From positions 1 to 64,000 of the forward strand of contig NZ_KB908300.1 in assembly GCF_000382425.1 (NCBI RefSeq): 64,000 bases of DNA, given 5' to 3'. Each line of letters starts with the position of its first letter. Within the stretch, counting starts at the first letter, position 1. Both the position numbers and the translations under genes were made by a program. Origin of the DNA: Empedobacter brevis NBRC 14943 = ATCC 43319. Lineage in GTDB: Bacteria; Bacteroidota; Bacteroidia; Flavobacteriales; Weeksellaceae. Below are positions 27,060 through 35,817 of this stretch, piece by piece. Below the pieces are notes generated by a model, which saw only the letters and a program-made list of their open reading frames with translations, ran no database searches and was not told the DNA's origin.

Positions 27060-27147
27060 CAATGGGGTGCTAAATATTGGCTGAGAATATACCCAAGAAC
27101 ATAAAAATGTTCTACACCTGATCCAGGTAATACTGGCGGAGGGATTG
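27060..27147 (+). ncRNA. TPP riboswitch (THI element)
   Basis: The conserved thiamine pyrophosphate aptamer is complete: GGGGTGC (27064-27070), CTGAGA (27081-27086), the TACCC turn, the variable P3-type stem GAACAT / ATGTTC, and ACCTGATCC followed by GGTAATACTGGCGGAGGGA. P1 closes with CAAT (27060-27063) pairing ATTG (27144-27147). An alternative stem TTGATG (27145-27150) / CATCAA (27173-27178) shares the 3-prime P1 strand and could be the anti-P1 switch. No T run follows, so control is more likely translational. TPP should lower expression of pnuT and the gene behind it. Confidence 0.93.
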
Positions 27148-27189
27148 ATGTTAGTCATAACTTCTATCTCCTCATCAAGAAAAAAAATT

Positions 27190-27777
27190 ATGATGAAGGA
27201 AATTATTTCACAAACGACCTGGCAAGAATGGCTAGGTGTACTTTTTTCAATTTTTCAAGTTGTATTAGCAAGATACAACAATCCAAAAAATTATTTATTC
27301 GGAATTGCAGGTATTACCCTATCTCTTTTCGTTATGTTCAATTCTAAACTTTATGCAGAGTTCACTCTTAATATTTACTATTTAGTGATGAGTATTTACG
27401 GTTGGTTATATTGGAAGTTTGGAAAACAAAAACATGAAATCGAAATATCAAAAACAAACAAGCGAGAATGGAGTTTCGTCATTGGAATTATTCTATTAAG
27501 TTTTACCATTTTCTATTTCGCTTTAACTCATTTCACCGATTCCGATGTTCCTATCTGGGATTCAGCAGTTAGTGCATTTGCTTGGGCTGGGATGTGGTTA
27601 ATGGCAAAACGAAAACTAGAAAACTGGATTCTTCTAAATATAAGTAACATCATCTCTATTCCATTGATGATACACAAGAATTTATATTTATACGCCTTTT
27701 TATCATTGATTTTGTTTTCTGTTGCAATTTCCGGGTATTTTAATTGGAGAAAAATTTTGAATGAAAAAAATGCTTGA
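27190..27777 (+). CDS. pnuT: PnuT-type thiamine transporter (PnuC family)
   Basis: A 195-residue, roughly seven-helix membrane protein of the PnuC family. Motifs include WQEWLGVLFSIFQVVLARYNN, the central YYLVMSIYGWLYWKFG with the family's tryptophan and tyrosine substrate contacts, and WISNI-like LNISNIISIPLMIHKNLY. PnuC members import nicotinamide riboside, but a TPP riboswitch directly upstream marks this one as the thiamine-importing PnuT type. I start at the ATG near MMKEIISQ; an upstream in-frame start would begin in the riboswitch stem. The next gene overlaps its 3-prime end. Confidence 0.9.
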   Translation: MMKEIISQTTWQEWLGVLFSIFQVVLARYNNPKNYLFGIAGITLSLFVMFNSKLYAEFTLNIYYLVMSIYGWLYWKFGKQKHEIEISKTNKREWSFVIGIILLSFTIFYFALTHFTDSDVPIWDSAVSAFAWAGMWLMAKRKLENWILLNISNIISIPLMIHKNLYLYAFLSLILFSVAISGYFNWRKILNEKNA

Positions 27778-28777
27778 CAAAACAACTCTTCGAAAAGAAG
27801 TATTAAACAAAGAGACCTTTAATCAATCTGTTCTTGATTATATCCATACTCAAAAGTGGTTAAATATATGGGTTCCGAAACAATACAATGGTCTAGGATT
27901 ACAATTCTCCGAAGGATTACACACCTTACAATCAATTGCTAGAATTGACGGGAGCTTGGGCTGGTTTATTACACTATGTAGTGGGGCAAATTATTTCGCA
28001 AGAAACTTAAAACCTGAAATTGCATTTAAGCTATTTTCATCTCGAAAAACATGCTTTGGGGGAAGTGGAATGCTTGGCGGAACTGCTGAAAAAAAAGGAG
28101 AAAATTATCATATAAATGGATTATGGCACTATGCAACAGGCGCTCCTTATCTGACACATTTTACTCTAAATGCAACAATAATTGAGGATGGTAAAGAAGT
28201 GTTAGACGAAAATGGAGAACCTAAATTTAAATCTTTTATTTTAGATAAATCTCAGGTCAAATTAATCCAAACATGGAAATCAATGGGAATGGTTGCAACT
28301 TCTTCTCACAGTTTTGAAGTAAAAAACCAGCTTGTTCACCAAGATTATAGTTTCGTTTACAATCATTTTTACAGCAATGATTCAGTAGAAAAAATTCCAT
28401 TCAGAAGCTTTGCGGATTTAACACTTCTTGTAAATTACCTTGGAATGGCAGAACATTTTATAGAAAAAAGCCTTGAAATTATTTCAGTTGAACAACTCGT
28501 TATTTTTGAGGAATTTATAAAAATAAATACGCTTAAATCTACTGGTTATGCAAACATTATTGAAAATTTATTAGCGGAAGATTCTACTATTTCAGAAGAT
28601 TTAGAAACTGAAATTCATACTTTCGGAATTGAAACTGTCACACAAATCACACAATTTATTATTCAGTTGTACCCTCAACTCGGAATTAAAGCATCAAAAC
28701 AACAAGAAGAAATCAATCAAATCTTCAGGGATTATTTTACCGCAACACAACATCGAAATTTTAGAACGAAAATTTAG
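27761..28777 (+). CDS. Acyl-CoA-dehydrogenase-like flavoprotein in the thiamine regulon
   Basis: A 338-residue protein with the N-terminal helical and middle beta domains of the acyl-CoA dehydrogenase fold: WVPKQYNGLGL, ARIDGSLGWFITLCSGA, CFGGSGMLGG, INGLWHYATGAPYLTHF and WKSMGMVATSSHSFEV. The GSLGW segment and the lack of an obvious catalytic glutamate resemble group D flavin monooxygenases (HpaB/DszC type) as much as true dehydrogenases. It is somewhat shorter than either, mainly in the C-terminal helical domain. The start overlaps the pnuT end by 17 bp (or 8 bp from the second ATG, 27770), so it is coexpressed under the TPP riboswitch. A role in thiamine or precursor salvage is inferred from context only. 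Confidence 0.75.
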   Translation: MKKMLDKTTLRKEVLNKETFNQSVLDYIHTQKWLNIWVPKQYNGLGLQFSEGLHTLQSIARIDGSLGWFITLCSGANYFARNLKPEIAFKLFSSRKTCFGGSGMLGGTAEKKGENYHINGLWHYATGAPYLTHFTLNATIIEDGKEVLDENGEPKFKSFILDKSQVKLIQTWKSMGMVATSSHSFEVKNQLVHQDYSFVYNHFYSNDSVEKIPFRSFADLTLLVNYLGMAEHFIEKSLEIISVEQLVIFEEFIKINTLKSTGYANIIENLLAEDSTISEDLETEIHTFGIETVTQITQFIIQLYPQLGIKASKQQEEINQIFRDYFTATQHRNFRTKI

Positions 28778-28797
28778 TTACAATTCGTCTATTTCTC

Positions 28798-28805
28798 TAT
28801 ATTTG
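28798..28805 (+). promoter_or_regulatory. -7 element of the tRNA-Arg gene
   Basis: TATATTTG ends 10 bp before the mature tRNA 5-prime end, giving a short leader. No TTG at the ideal distance. Confidence 0.55.
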
Positions 28806-28815
28806 CAAACCATTA

Positions 28816-28887
28816 GGCTGCGTAATTTAATGGATAGAATATCAGATTCCGGTTCTGACAGTAAGGGTTCGAATCCCTTCGCGGTCA
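28816..28887 (+). tRNA. tRNA-Arg (anticodon CCG)
   Basis: Full cloverleaf: acceptor stem GGCTGCG with CGCGGTC (two G-U pairs), D arm, anticodon stem TCAGA / TCTGA with loop TTCCGGT giving anticodon CCG (codon CGG), and T arm AAGGGTTCGAATCCCTT. The discriminator base is A and no CCA is encoded. It has its own promoter element and lies alone between two protein genes. Confidence 0.93.
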
Positions 28888-28949
28888 CTTTTTATTTTTT
28901 ATTTTAAGTTTAATTCATTAATTTGGTGACAATTAAATTAACACTTATT

Positions 28950-30266
28950 ATGAAAATAAAATTACTGTCTCTTCTATCGATAGCTATTTCGGCTATCTCT
29001 TATGGACAAACTTACACCACTCAGAACAGTGGTATTCCAGTACAATCTTTTGGAGCAAGAGAATATTCAATTGTTGATCCTACCACTGCATGGATTACAT
29101 ACTTTGACGGTGCCGGAACACAAACATATCCTAAATATGTCGGAGTAACCACAAACGGAGGAACAAACTGGAAAGCAAATTTAGTTTCTAATCTACCTTC
29201 AAATGCACTCATTTCTGATGTAGGGGCTATTAATGGAACTACAGCTTTCATCGTAACTGCACCAGCATCTGGTTCAGGAACTGCAAATGGTTTATGGAAA
29301 ACTACAAATGGAGGAGCAAACTGGGCAAAAGTATCCGGTGTTTTTTCGAATGGATCTTTTGGAAACATTGTACATTTTTTCGATGCTAATAATGGGTTAG
29401 TTATTGGAGATCCGCTTAATGGAAAATATGAGATGTATAAAACAACTGATGGCGGTAATACATGGACAACTTTATCTACCGCTCCCTCTCCTCTAACTAA
29501 TGAAGAATATGGTTATGTAGCAGGAAGAGTTTTCTTAGGGGAAGACTTATGGTTAACATCTAGTACAGGGCGTATTTTGCACACAAAAGACAGAGGAATG
29601 ACATGGGATTCATACTTTTCTCCTGTAGATGATTTTTCTGGAGAATCTTCCAGTGCCAATATGTCATTTTCTTCTTCAACTTATGGACTATTAGTTGACA
29701 ATACCGGTTTACTATGGTATACAGAAGATGGTGGTGAAAATTGGGACCTTAAAACAGCTTCAAACTATTATGATGGAGATTTATCTTATATTCCCGGTTC
29801 AGATGGAGTATTTATTTCTACAGGATTTAGTACGGAATCATCATTAGGTACGGGTTCTTCTTATACAAATGACAATGGTGCCACTTGGACAAAAATAGAT
29901 GAAGATATACAAAGATTATTTATTGGTGCTTATGACTGTGAATCAATTTGGGTAGGTCATTATACTAGCGATACTTCAGGAACTGGAGGTGTTCTAAAAC
30001 TAAATGGCATCCCTGGCTGTTCATTATCAACTAATGAGCAAACTGTCTCTAAAGTAGAATTAAAAGCCGTTGTAAACGGAGGAGTCCTGAATATGATTTC
30101 GAACAAAGAAATTAAAAGTGTTCTTGTTGGTGATTTAACAGGCACAAGATTAGCTGAAGTGAATGCTAAAAATGTTAATATTTCAGCGTTGAAAGCCGGA
30201 GTATATTTTGCACGGGTAGCTTATACAGACGGATCTTATGGAACCGTTAAATTTATTGTAAAATAA
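28950..30266 (+). CDS. Asp-box repeat protein secreted by T9SS
   Basis: A 438-residue exported protein with a signal peptide (MKIKLLSLLSIAISAISYG). At least five sialidase-type Asp-box turns are visible, GGTNWK, GGANWAK, GGNTWTT, GGENWD and NGATWTK, which indicate a beta-propeller of the YCF48/BNR class. The C-terminal ~75 residues (EIKSVLVGDLTGTRLAEV to SYGTVKFIVK) are a type A T9SS sorting domain, so the protein should be secreted or cell-surface attached through the gliding/T9SS machinery. I start at the ATG before the signal peptide and not at the upstream GTG. Its ligand is unknown. Confidence 0.85.
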   Translation: MKIKLLSLLSIAISAISYGQTYTTQNSGIPVQSFGAREYSIVDPTTAWITYFDGAGTQTYPKYVGVTTNGGTNWKANLVSNLPSNALISDVGAINGTTAFIVTAPASGSGTANGLWKTTNGGANWAKVSGVFSNGSFGNIVHFFDANNGLVIGDPLNGKYEMYKTTDGGNTWTTLSTAPSPLTNEEYGYVAGRVFLGEDLWLTSSTGRILHTKDRGMTWDSYFSPVDDFSGESSSANMSFSSSTYGLLVDNTGLLWYTEDGGENWDLKTASNYYDGDLSYIPGSDGVFISTGFSTESSLGTGSSYTNDNGATWTKIDEDIQRLFIGAYDCESIWVGHYTSDTSGTGGVLKLNGIPGCSLSTNEQTVSKVELKAVVNGGVLNMISNKEIKSVLVGDLTGTRLAEVNAKNVNISALKAGVYFARVAYTDGSYGTVKFIVK

Positions 30267-30288
30267 TTTAAACATTATAAAATTGAAT

Positions 30289-30318
30289 AAGGACAAAACC
30301 AAGGTTTTGTCCTTTTCT
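30289..30318 (+). terminator. Terminator after the Asp-box gene
   Basis: Stem AAGGACAAAACC / GGTTTTGTCCTT with a 2-nt loop and trailing T residues. Confidence 0.85.
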
Positions 30319-30347
30319 ATTTCTACATTTGACAAAATTTTTCAATA

Positions 30348-31115
30348 TTGGAAATCGAAATTCTATTTTATCTGTGTTCTGCCGCATTTCTAGCGGGATT
30401 TATAGATGCTATTGTTGGAGGTGGAGGATTAATTCAAACTCCATTATCCCTCGCATTTTTACCTAACTTACCTGTTTCAACAGTTATTGGAACTTTAAAA
30501 ATTCCGGCATTTAGTGGCACAGCATTAGCAACTTTTCAATATCTGAAAAAAGTAAAAATAGATTGGAAACTTTTTGCCATTATGGCAATATGTGCTTTTG
30601 TTTCAGCTTTCCTAGGCTCGCAGCTGTTGACGATTATTAACAACGACTTTATGAAACCTGTTTTACTAATCATTCTTATTATTCTGGCTGTTTATACCAT
30701 TTTTAAGAAAGATTTTGGGCAAGCTACAGAACGAAAGATTCCTTATCATATTGCAATTATCAATGGTTGTATCGTAAGTGTGGCTGTTGGTTTTTACGAC
30801 GGTTTCATTGGTCCTGCAACGGGAACTTTTTTTATTCTAGGTTTTGTGACACTTTTGGGAATGGATTTCCTAAAGGCAAATACCAATGCCAAATTAATCA
30901 ATTTGGCTACCAATTTCGGATCGATTTGTTTGTTTCTGATCAAGGGACAAATTATATGGAAAATAGCCTTACCAATGGCCGTTTGCAATGCATTAGGTGG
31001 CTTTATTGGAGCTAAACTAGCCATTAACAAAGGAAACAAATTTATTCGTTACATATTTATTTTGGTAATCATGCTCTCAATTTGTAGATTTGGTTATGAA
31101 GTAATTCTCAAATAA
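30348..31115 (+). CDS. TauE/SafE (TSUP) family anion exporter
   Basis: A 255-residue membrane protein with about seven to eight TM helices in the two-repeat TSUP layout. Each repeat begins with the family signature: GFIDAIVGGGGLIQTP near the N-terminus and VGFYDGFIGPATGTFF near residue 150. Members move sulfite, sulfoacetate or other small sulfur anions or carboxylates. The start is a TTG giving MEIEILFYL; no ATG lies before the first signature. The stop is immediately followed by the ATG of the next gene, so the two are cotranscribed. Confidence 0.88.
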   Translation: MEIEILFYLCSAAFLAGFIDAIVGGGGLIQTPLSLAFLPNLPVSTVIGTLKIPAFSGTALATFQYLKKVKIDWKLFAIMAICAFVSAFLGSQLLTIINNDFMKPVLLIILIILAVYTIFKKDFGQATERKIPYHIAIINGCIVSVAVGFYDGFIGPATGTFFILGFVTLLGMDFLKANTNAKLINLATNFGSICLFLIKGQIIWKIALPMAVCNALGGFIGAKLAINKGNKFIRYIFILVIMLSICRFGYEVILK

Positions 31116-31898
31116 ATGAAAATCATTTTTTCACTCTTTTTTATTTTGACATTTTTTAATGCTTTAGCTCAACAATTTGAGCTGAAAGATTCAATTTTGC
31201 TTGAAAATAAAATGACAAAAACCATTGATACTGATCTCAATAATTCCATTTATTTGATTTCTGATACGAAAGTTGAAAAAAGATTTCAGACCAAAAAAAA
31301 TAAAATTGTGGATTTAAAAAATGTAATTACTTCTGTTGATACAACTAATCCGCTTCGCTCTTATGTTTATTCAAATTTTAATCAGCTTACCATTTTAGAC
31401 GAAGACCTCAATCCTATTCAAGATATCATCCAACTAAAATCCACTGATTTTATGCCGGTTGCTTTAAAAGTTGTCGACAATCAATTTTGTTGGTTTTATG
31501 ATATAATCGGAAATAAACTGATGTATTTTAATTACCAATTGCAAAAACCAATTTTAAGTTCGAAACAGATATATTTGAAAAATAGCGATCAATCCATCGA
31601 TAAAATCCATGTTTATAAAAATTCCGTTTACTTAAAGGCGCAGAAAACGATTTATATTTATGATGATTATGGAAACTTTAAATCCAATTTTGAATTAGAT
31701 ACAGAAAATCAACCGTTCTATTTTTACAAAGATGTTATTTTCTATGTAAAAAACAACGAACTAATCTCAATAAATATGAATTCTAAGGTTTCAACAATTT
31801 TTATTGAGTTAAAAAAAGTAAAAAGTATGGCTTTCAACGAAACAAACTTTTACACCCTTGACGGGGATAAAGTAAATGTGTACGCTATTATAAAATAA
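31116..31898 (+). CDS. Exported protein of unknown function
   Basis: A 260-residue protein with a signal peptide (MKIIFSLFFILTFFNALAQ). The rest is beta-rich with repeated strand-turn patterns (for example SIYLISDTKVEKRF, KSVYLK-like NSVYLKAQKTIYIYDDYGN), consistent with a beta-propeller. I cannot assign a family by name. Its ATG follows the TauE/SafE stop with no gap, so it depends on that transcript. No direct functional link between the two is evident. Confidence 0.65.
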   Translation: MKIIFSLFFILTFFNALAQQFELKDSILLENKMTKTIDTDLNNSIYLISDTKVEKRFQTKKNKIVDLKNVITSVDTTNPLRSYVYSNFNQLTILDEDLNPIQDIIQLKSTDFMPVALKVVDNQFCWFYDIIGNKLMYFNYQLQKPILSSKQIYLKNSDQSIDKIHVYKNSVYLKAQKTIYIYDDYGNFKSNFELDTENQPFYFYKDVIFYVKNNELISINMNSKVSTIFIELKKVKSMAFNETNFYTLDGDKVNVYAIIK

Positions 31899-32055
31899 GA
31901 AACTATTTATCCAATAAATTAAATCATAAATCATTCGATCCAATTTATTTTATAATGAAAAGTAATTGGTCTTTCAAACGGAATAAAAATACATAAATCG
32001 ATCGGAATAATTTTTTTCTAAAAAAAGTTTTTTCTATGGGTTGCTCGCTTAGATT

Positions 32056-32086
32056 TTGTTTTGAAAATTAAGCTTTAGTATATTTG
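32056..32086 (+). promoter_or_regulatory. Promoter of the deoxynucleoside kinase gene
   Basis: TTG (32056-32058), 20 bp, TATATTTG (32079-32086), a good match to the Bacteroidetes consensus, 22 bp before the ATG. The rest of the gap from 31899 is AT-rich without another feature. Confidence 0.65.
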
Positions 32087-32108
32087 CAAACGTTAAAATA
32101 ATTGGAAA

Positions 32109-32723
32109 ATGCATATCGCCATCGCCGGAAATATTGGAGCAGGTAAAACTACTCTAACAAATCTTTTAGCAAAACAATACAACTGGACAGCTCAATTTGA
32201 AGATGTAGAAATGAATCCTTATTTGGATGATTTTTACAATGATATGGAGAAATGGGCCTTCAATCTTCAGATTTACTTTTTAGGAAGCCGTTTCAATCAA
32301 GTAAAAGAAATTAGAGAAAGTGGTAAAGATATTATCCAAGACCGTACAATTTATGAAGATGCGCACATTTTTGCGAGCAACTTAAATGATATGGGACTTT
32401 TATCTACACGAGATTACAATAATTATTTACGTGTTTTTAACTTAATGACTAGTTTTGTTGAAGCTCCGGATTTACTGATTTATCTTAAAGCTTCTATTCC
32501 AACTTTAGTCGCGCAAATACAAAAACGTGGTCGTGATTATGAAAATTCTATTAGCATTGATTATTTAAGTCGATTAAATGAAAAATACGACAAATGGATT
32601 TCAAATTACAAAGAAGGAAAAATCTTGGTAATCGATGTTGACAATTTAGATTTTGTTGAAAATAAAGAAGACTTAGGTTTCATCTTCAACAAGATAGAAG
32701 GAGAAATAAACGGGCTTTTTTAG
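32109..32723 (+). CDS. Deoxynucleoside kinase
   Basis: A 204-residue enzyme of the dNK/dCK/dGK family that phosphorylates deoxynucleosides for salvage. The P-loop GNIGAGKTT is at residues 7-15, the acidic base E/D contact at FEDVEMNPYLDDFY, the catalytic DRTIYED near residue 80, and the lid arginines in QIQKRGRDYE near residue 140. Length is normal for bacterial members. Base preference (dA, dG or dC) cannot be told from the sequence. It has its own promoter and terminator, so it is monocistronic. Confidence 0.92.
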   Translation: MHIAIAGNIGAGKTTLTNLLAKQYNWTAQFEDVEMNPYLDDFYNDMEKWAFNLQIYFLGSRFNQVKEIRESGKDIIQDRTIYEDAHIFASNLNDMGLLSTRDYNNYLRVFNLMTSFVEAPDLLIYLKASIPTLVAQIQKRGRDYENSISIDYLSRLNEKYDKWISNYKEGKILVIDVDNLDFVENKEDLGFIFNKIEGEINGLF

Positions 32724-32748
32724 TTCATCAAAATATAGTAACTTGCAT

Positions 32749-32779
32749 GGCTTGATTAATAAAATATCAAGCCTTTTTT
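32749..32779 (+). terminator. Terminator after the deoxynucleoside kinase gene
   Basis: Stem GGCTTGAT / ATCAAGCC followed by six T. Confidence 0.8.
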
Positions 32780-32792
32780 GTGAAAAATAATT

Positions 32793-33749
32793 ATGGAGAA
32801 TAAGAATTTATTGAAGGGGGTTTTGTTTGTCGCAATGGGCTCTAGTTTTTATGGAATGTTAGCAACTTTTGTAAAAGTAGCGTACGATCAGGGCTATACG
32901 ACAGCAGAAGTTACCGCTTCTCAATTTGTTTTAGGGATTATCATTTTAGGGATTATTAATTTGATTATGTCTAAAAAGAATAAAAATACACCAGCAGTAA
33001 AACCTAAAGATAAAAGAAGACTTATGCTAGCCGGAACTTCCCTGGGTTTCACAAGTTTATTTTATTATTTAGCCGTACAATATATCAATGTTTCAATTGC
33101 AATTGTATTGTTAATGCAAACTGTCTGGTTAAGTATTTTAGTAGAAAGTGTATTGAGTAAAAAAATTCCTTCTGCTAAAAAATTAGTGGCTATGCTACTT
33201 GTGTTAGCAGGAACAGTTTTGGCTACAAATTTAATCAATCAGGAAATAGAACTCAACCCGAAAGGTTTATTTTGGGGATTCCTAGCAGCTTGTTCGTTTA
33301 CAACAACTATGTTTACCTCAAATCGTGTCGCCACTTATTTGCCTCCGTATAAAAAGAGTATATATATGCTTTTTGGGGGTGGTATTATTGTCGCTTTATT
33401 TGTATTTTTCAGCCAATTGGGACCATACTATTTTAGTGGTTTAATGGATTTATACAGAAATTTTTCTGATGATGTAACAAGTATTCATCCTTTAAATCTT
33501 GAAATCTTCTTTACATGGGGATTGTTTTTATCTTTATTCGGAACAGTGCTACCTCCCATCTTATTAAATAAAGGTTTTCCAAATACAGGATTAGGACTAG
33601 GAAGTATTGTATCTTCAATAGAATTACCCGTTTCTGTTACGATGGCTTTTATTGTTTTACAGGAGCAAGTGTTAGCCATACAATGGACCGGAATTGCGAT
33701 TATCATTTTTGCCATTGTAATCTCAAATTTGAATTTTAAGAAAAACTAA
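32793..33749 (+). CDS. EamA/DMT-family transporter
   Basis: A 318-residue inner-membrane protein with ten predicted TM helices in two EamA repeats, about residues 8-150 and 158-315. SLGFTSLFYYLAVQYINVSIA and LVSSIELPVSVTMAFIVLQE-like segments mark the end of each repeat. Members of this drug/metabolite superfamily export amino acids or other metabolites; substrate unknown. It follows the kinase terminator closely and ends at a strong bidirectional terminator. Confidence 0.88.
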   Translation: MENKNLLKGVLFVAMGSSFYGMLATFVKVAYDQGYTTAEVTASQFVLGIIILGIINLIMSKKNKNTPAVKPKDKRRLMLAGTSLGFTSLFYYLAVQYINVSIAIVLLMQTVWLSILVESVLSKKIPSAKKLVAMLLVLAGTVLATNLINQEIELNPKGLFWGFLAACSFTTTMFTSNRVATYLPPYKKSIYMLFGGGIIVALFVFFSQLGPYYFSGLMDLYRNFSDDVTSIHPLNLEIFFTWGLFLSLFGTVLPPILLNKGFPNTGLGLGSIVSSIELPVSVTMAFIVLQEQVLAIQWTGIAIIIFAIVISNLNFKKN

Positions 33750-33750
33750 T

Positions 33751-33795
33751 AAAATCAAAAAAAGGACAACTTAAAGTTGTCCTTTTTTTGATTTT
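33751..33795. terminator. Strong bidirectional terminator
   Basis: Perfect 20-bp arms from AAAATCAAAAAAAGGACAAC to its complement with a 5-nt loop, between the convergent EamA and pyrophosphatase genes. Confidence 0.9.
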
Positions 33796-33804
33796 ATAGT
33801 CTAA

Positions 33805-35073
33805 TTATTTCACAAGAATTTTAGTTGCTAATTGATTTGATCCATCAATTTTTTCTGTGATTGGTAAACCTAATAATTTTGCCAGCATTGGATACACCTC
33901 CGTATTTGGAAATACATTGATTTCTTTTCCTTTTTTAAAATTCGGCCCCCAAGCCATAAAAGTTGCTTTCATTTCAGGGGTTTCTTTCACATAGAAACCA
34001 TGCGAACCTTTCGGCGCATTGTTATTCGAAAAATAATTTGGTGCATGCGCAATCAGGATAATATCCCCAATACGATTGTATCTATCGTTCTTTGTGTCAA
34101 AATGATATTTAGAAGGAACATTTGTTGTTTTATAAACATCGAACGTATGATTCTTCGTAGCTTTTATTTCTTTATAAATTGACTCAATATCATTTTTATT
34201 TTTCACAAACAAACTTACATACGAACCATTTGATGCAACCTGAACTTTCGAGTCATCTATTTTGATGGGCAACTTCAATGGATTTTCATTGTCTATTCTT
34301 GTCATTCCGTGATCAGAAACAAAAACAAAATTCACTTTCAAACCTGTTTTTCCAACGGCATCATTCAATTTTTTGATGGACTCGTCTACAAAATGAACCG
34401 CCTCTTTTGTTTCCTTTGCATCGGGGCCAAATGAATGTCCGGCGTGATCAACTTCCGGAAAATAAAATGTGATTAAATGCGGGCGTTTTTCTGCCGGTAA
34501 TTCTAACCAGTTTACAACTTGTTGAATGCGGTAATCAATTGGAGACTTCTCAGAATATTTATATGAATAAGTAGGAAACATTCCGTTAATTGGTGCTTCA
34601 GAACCCGGCCAATAATAACAAGCAGCCAACATTTTATTTTGTTCTGCAAGATTCCAAATAGGTGTTCCTCCATACCATTTCGAATTGATCACTGCATTTC
34701 TATTTCCCAAAGAATAACGTTCTCCTGTTTCTCTATCATACATATTATTTCCTACCAAACCATGATGAATAGGTGTTAATCCTGTAACAATTGTGTAATG
34801 ATTGGGAAAAGTAACAGACGGAAAAGATGGATACATCGCATCAGCTTTCACTCCATTTTTAGCAAATTCCATTAAGTTCTTTGCGCCATGTTTTTCGGCA
34901 TAATCATAACGAAAACCATCAGCAGAAATCAAAATAACATAAGGTTTATCTTGTTGTTTGATATCATTTACGCGGTTTTCAATTATAATTTGCTCTTCGA
35001 CTTCTTGTGCATTTGTTGTAACTGAAACAGTTAAAACAATTGCAGAAAATATACTAAGTATTGTTTTTTTCAT
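33805..35073 (-). CDS. Secreted nucleotide pyrophosphatase/phosphodiesterase (NPP)
   Basis: A 422-residue alkaline-phosphatase-superfamily enzyme with a signal peptide (ending TTNAQ). Metal-site D52 is in ISADGFRYD and the threonine nucleophile T88 in SVTFPNHYT. Further zinc ligands appear in EVDHAGHSFGP, SDHGM and KGSHGFY. These are the full set for the ectonucleotide pyrophosphatase/phosphodiesterase family, which cleaves NTPs, dinucleotides or phospholipid headgroups in the periplasm. The gene is monocistronic. The 186 bp before it toward the heme oxygenase gene hold only that gene's terminator. Confidence 0.93.
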   Translation of the reverse strand: MKKTILSIFSAIVLTVSVTTNAQEVEEQIIIENRVNDIKQQDKPYVILISADGFRYDYAEKHGAKNLMEFAKNGVKADAMYPSFPSVTFPNHYTIVTGLTPIHHGLVGNNMYDRETGERYSLGNRNAVINSKWYGGTPIWNLAEQNKMLAACYYWPGSEAPINGMFPTYSYKYSEKSPIDYRIQQVVNWLELPAEKRPHLITFYFPEVDHAGHSFGPDAKETKEAVHFVDESIKKLNDAVGKTGLKVNFVFVSDHGMTRIDNENPLKLPIKIDDSKVQVASNGSYVSLFVKNKNDIESIYKEIKATKNHTFDVYKTTNVPSKYHFDTKNDRYNRIGDIILIAHAPNYFSNNNAPKGSHGFYVKETPEMKATFMAWGPNFKKGKEINVFPNTEVYPMLAKLLGLPITEKIDGSNQLATKILVK

Positions 35074-35215
35074 GTTTCAAATTTAGAAAGTTTTAGTCTT
35101 AGAATGAATTAAAAAAATATCAAATCTAGCGGCAAAAGATAATTATTATTCATCGCTCCTAAAATTAGGTTTATAATAGCTCTTCTCAATCGTCCTCAAA
35201 AATAGTATGAAATAA

Positions 35216-35250
35216 AAAACTGGTTCAATTTGTATTAAACCAGTTTATAA
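35216..35250 (-). terminator. Terminator of the bphP-heme oxygenase operon
   Basis: Inverted repeat AAACTGGTT / AACCAGTTT, followed on the minus strand by T residues, just after the heme oxygenase stop. Confidence 0.65.
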
Positions 35251-35259
35251 ATTTATTTT

Positions 35260-35817
35260 TTAAGCAAAAGCGATCAAATCTTCGTAAGCCTTTCTCGTGC
35301 CTTCAAAAACGAGTTGCTTTTCTTCTTCTGTCGTAAATTCTTGATTAATATAAGCGATAAATGTTTTCCAAATGTGCCCGAGATTTTCTCCATAATGCCC
35401 AAAATAATTGAAACTTTTATTTTCTAAGAAAGGATATTTCTTCAAGGTTTTCGCAATCACATTTCCTCCTAACATAGAGCCTTCGATAACATAAAGAGCT
35501 CCTATAGCCTCCGCTCTATTATGTAACTCGAATTGTTTCTGCGTTTTTATTTCTTCTAAACCTAACTCCTGAAGATCTCTTTCTATTAAAACTAATTTAT
35601 CAAGTTTTGTTAAAGCTAAATTTTCTAAATCTTTTTCATTCAAAAACTGTTTAATCGAATCCTCATAGGATTTCAAAAAAATATGATTGACTTGCAGCAT
35701 TTTATAGTAATTTTTATCTGTAAATGTGCTGTTAAACAGTTTATTCGATTCTAATTTCTCTTCAATTTCACTATGATAAGCTGCTGTTTTTTCTTTTAAA
35801 TAATCAGATAACATCAT
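35260..35817 (-). CDS. bphO: Biliverdin-producing heme oxygenase
   Basis: A 185-residue all-helical heme oxygenase of the bacteriophytochrome-linked type. The proximal heme ligand is H15 in TAAYHSEIEE, and the distal-helix GSMLGGNVI (about residues 111-119) is present. It opens heme to biliverdin IXalpha, CO and iron with an external reductant. Its ATG lies inside the last codons of the phytochrome gene (14-bp overlap), so the two are translationally linked and the enzyme supplies the phytochrome's chromophore. An iron-release role cannot be excluded but context favours chromophore supply. Confidence 0.93.
   Translation of the reverse strand: MMLSDYLKEKTAAYHSEIEEKLESNKLFNSTFTDKNYYKMLQVNHIFLKSYEDSIKQFLNEKDLENLALTKLDKLVLIERDLQELGLEEIKTQKQFELHNRAEAIGALYVIEGSMLGGNVIAKTLKKYPFLENKSFNYFGHYGENLGHIWKTFIAYINQEFTTEEEKQLVFEGTRKAYEDLIAFA

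Noticed and set aside
27145-27189. N-terminal extension of PnuT starting in the riboswitch
   Set aside because: The start codon lies in the aptamer's closing stem and the added residues are not hydrophobic helix as in PnuC proteins.
28629-28907. Open frame running through the tRNA-Arg gene
   Set aside because: It overlaps the dehydrogenase-like gene and a well-formed tRNA, and has no protein features.
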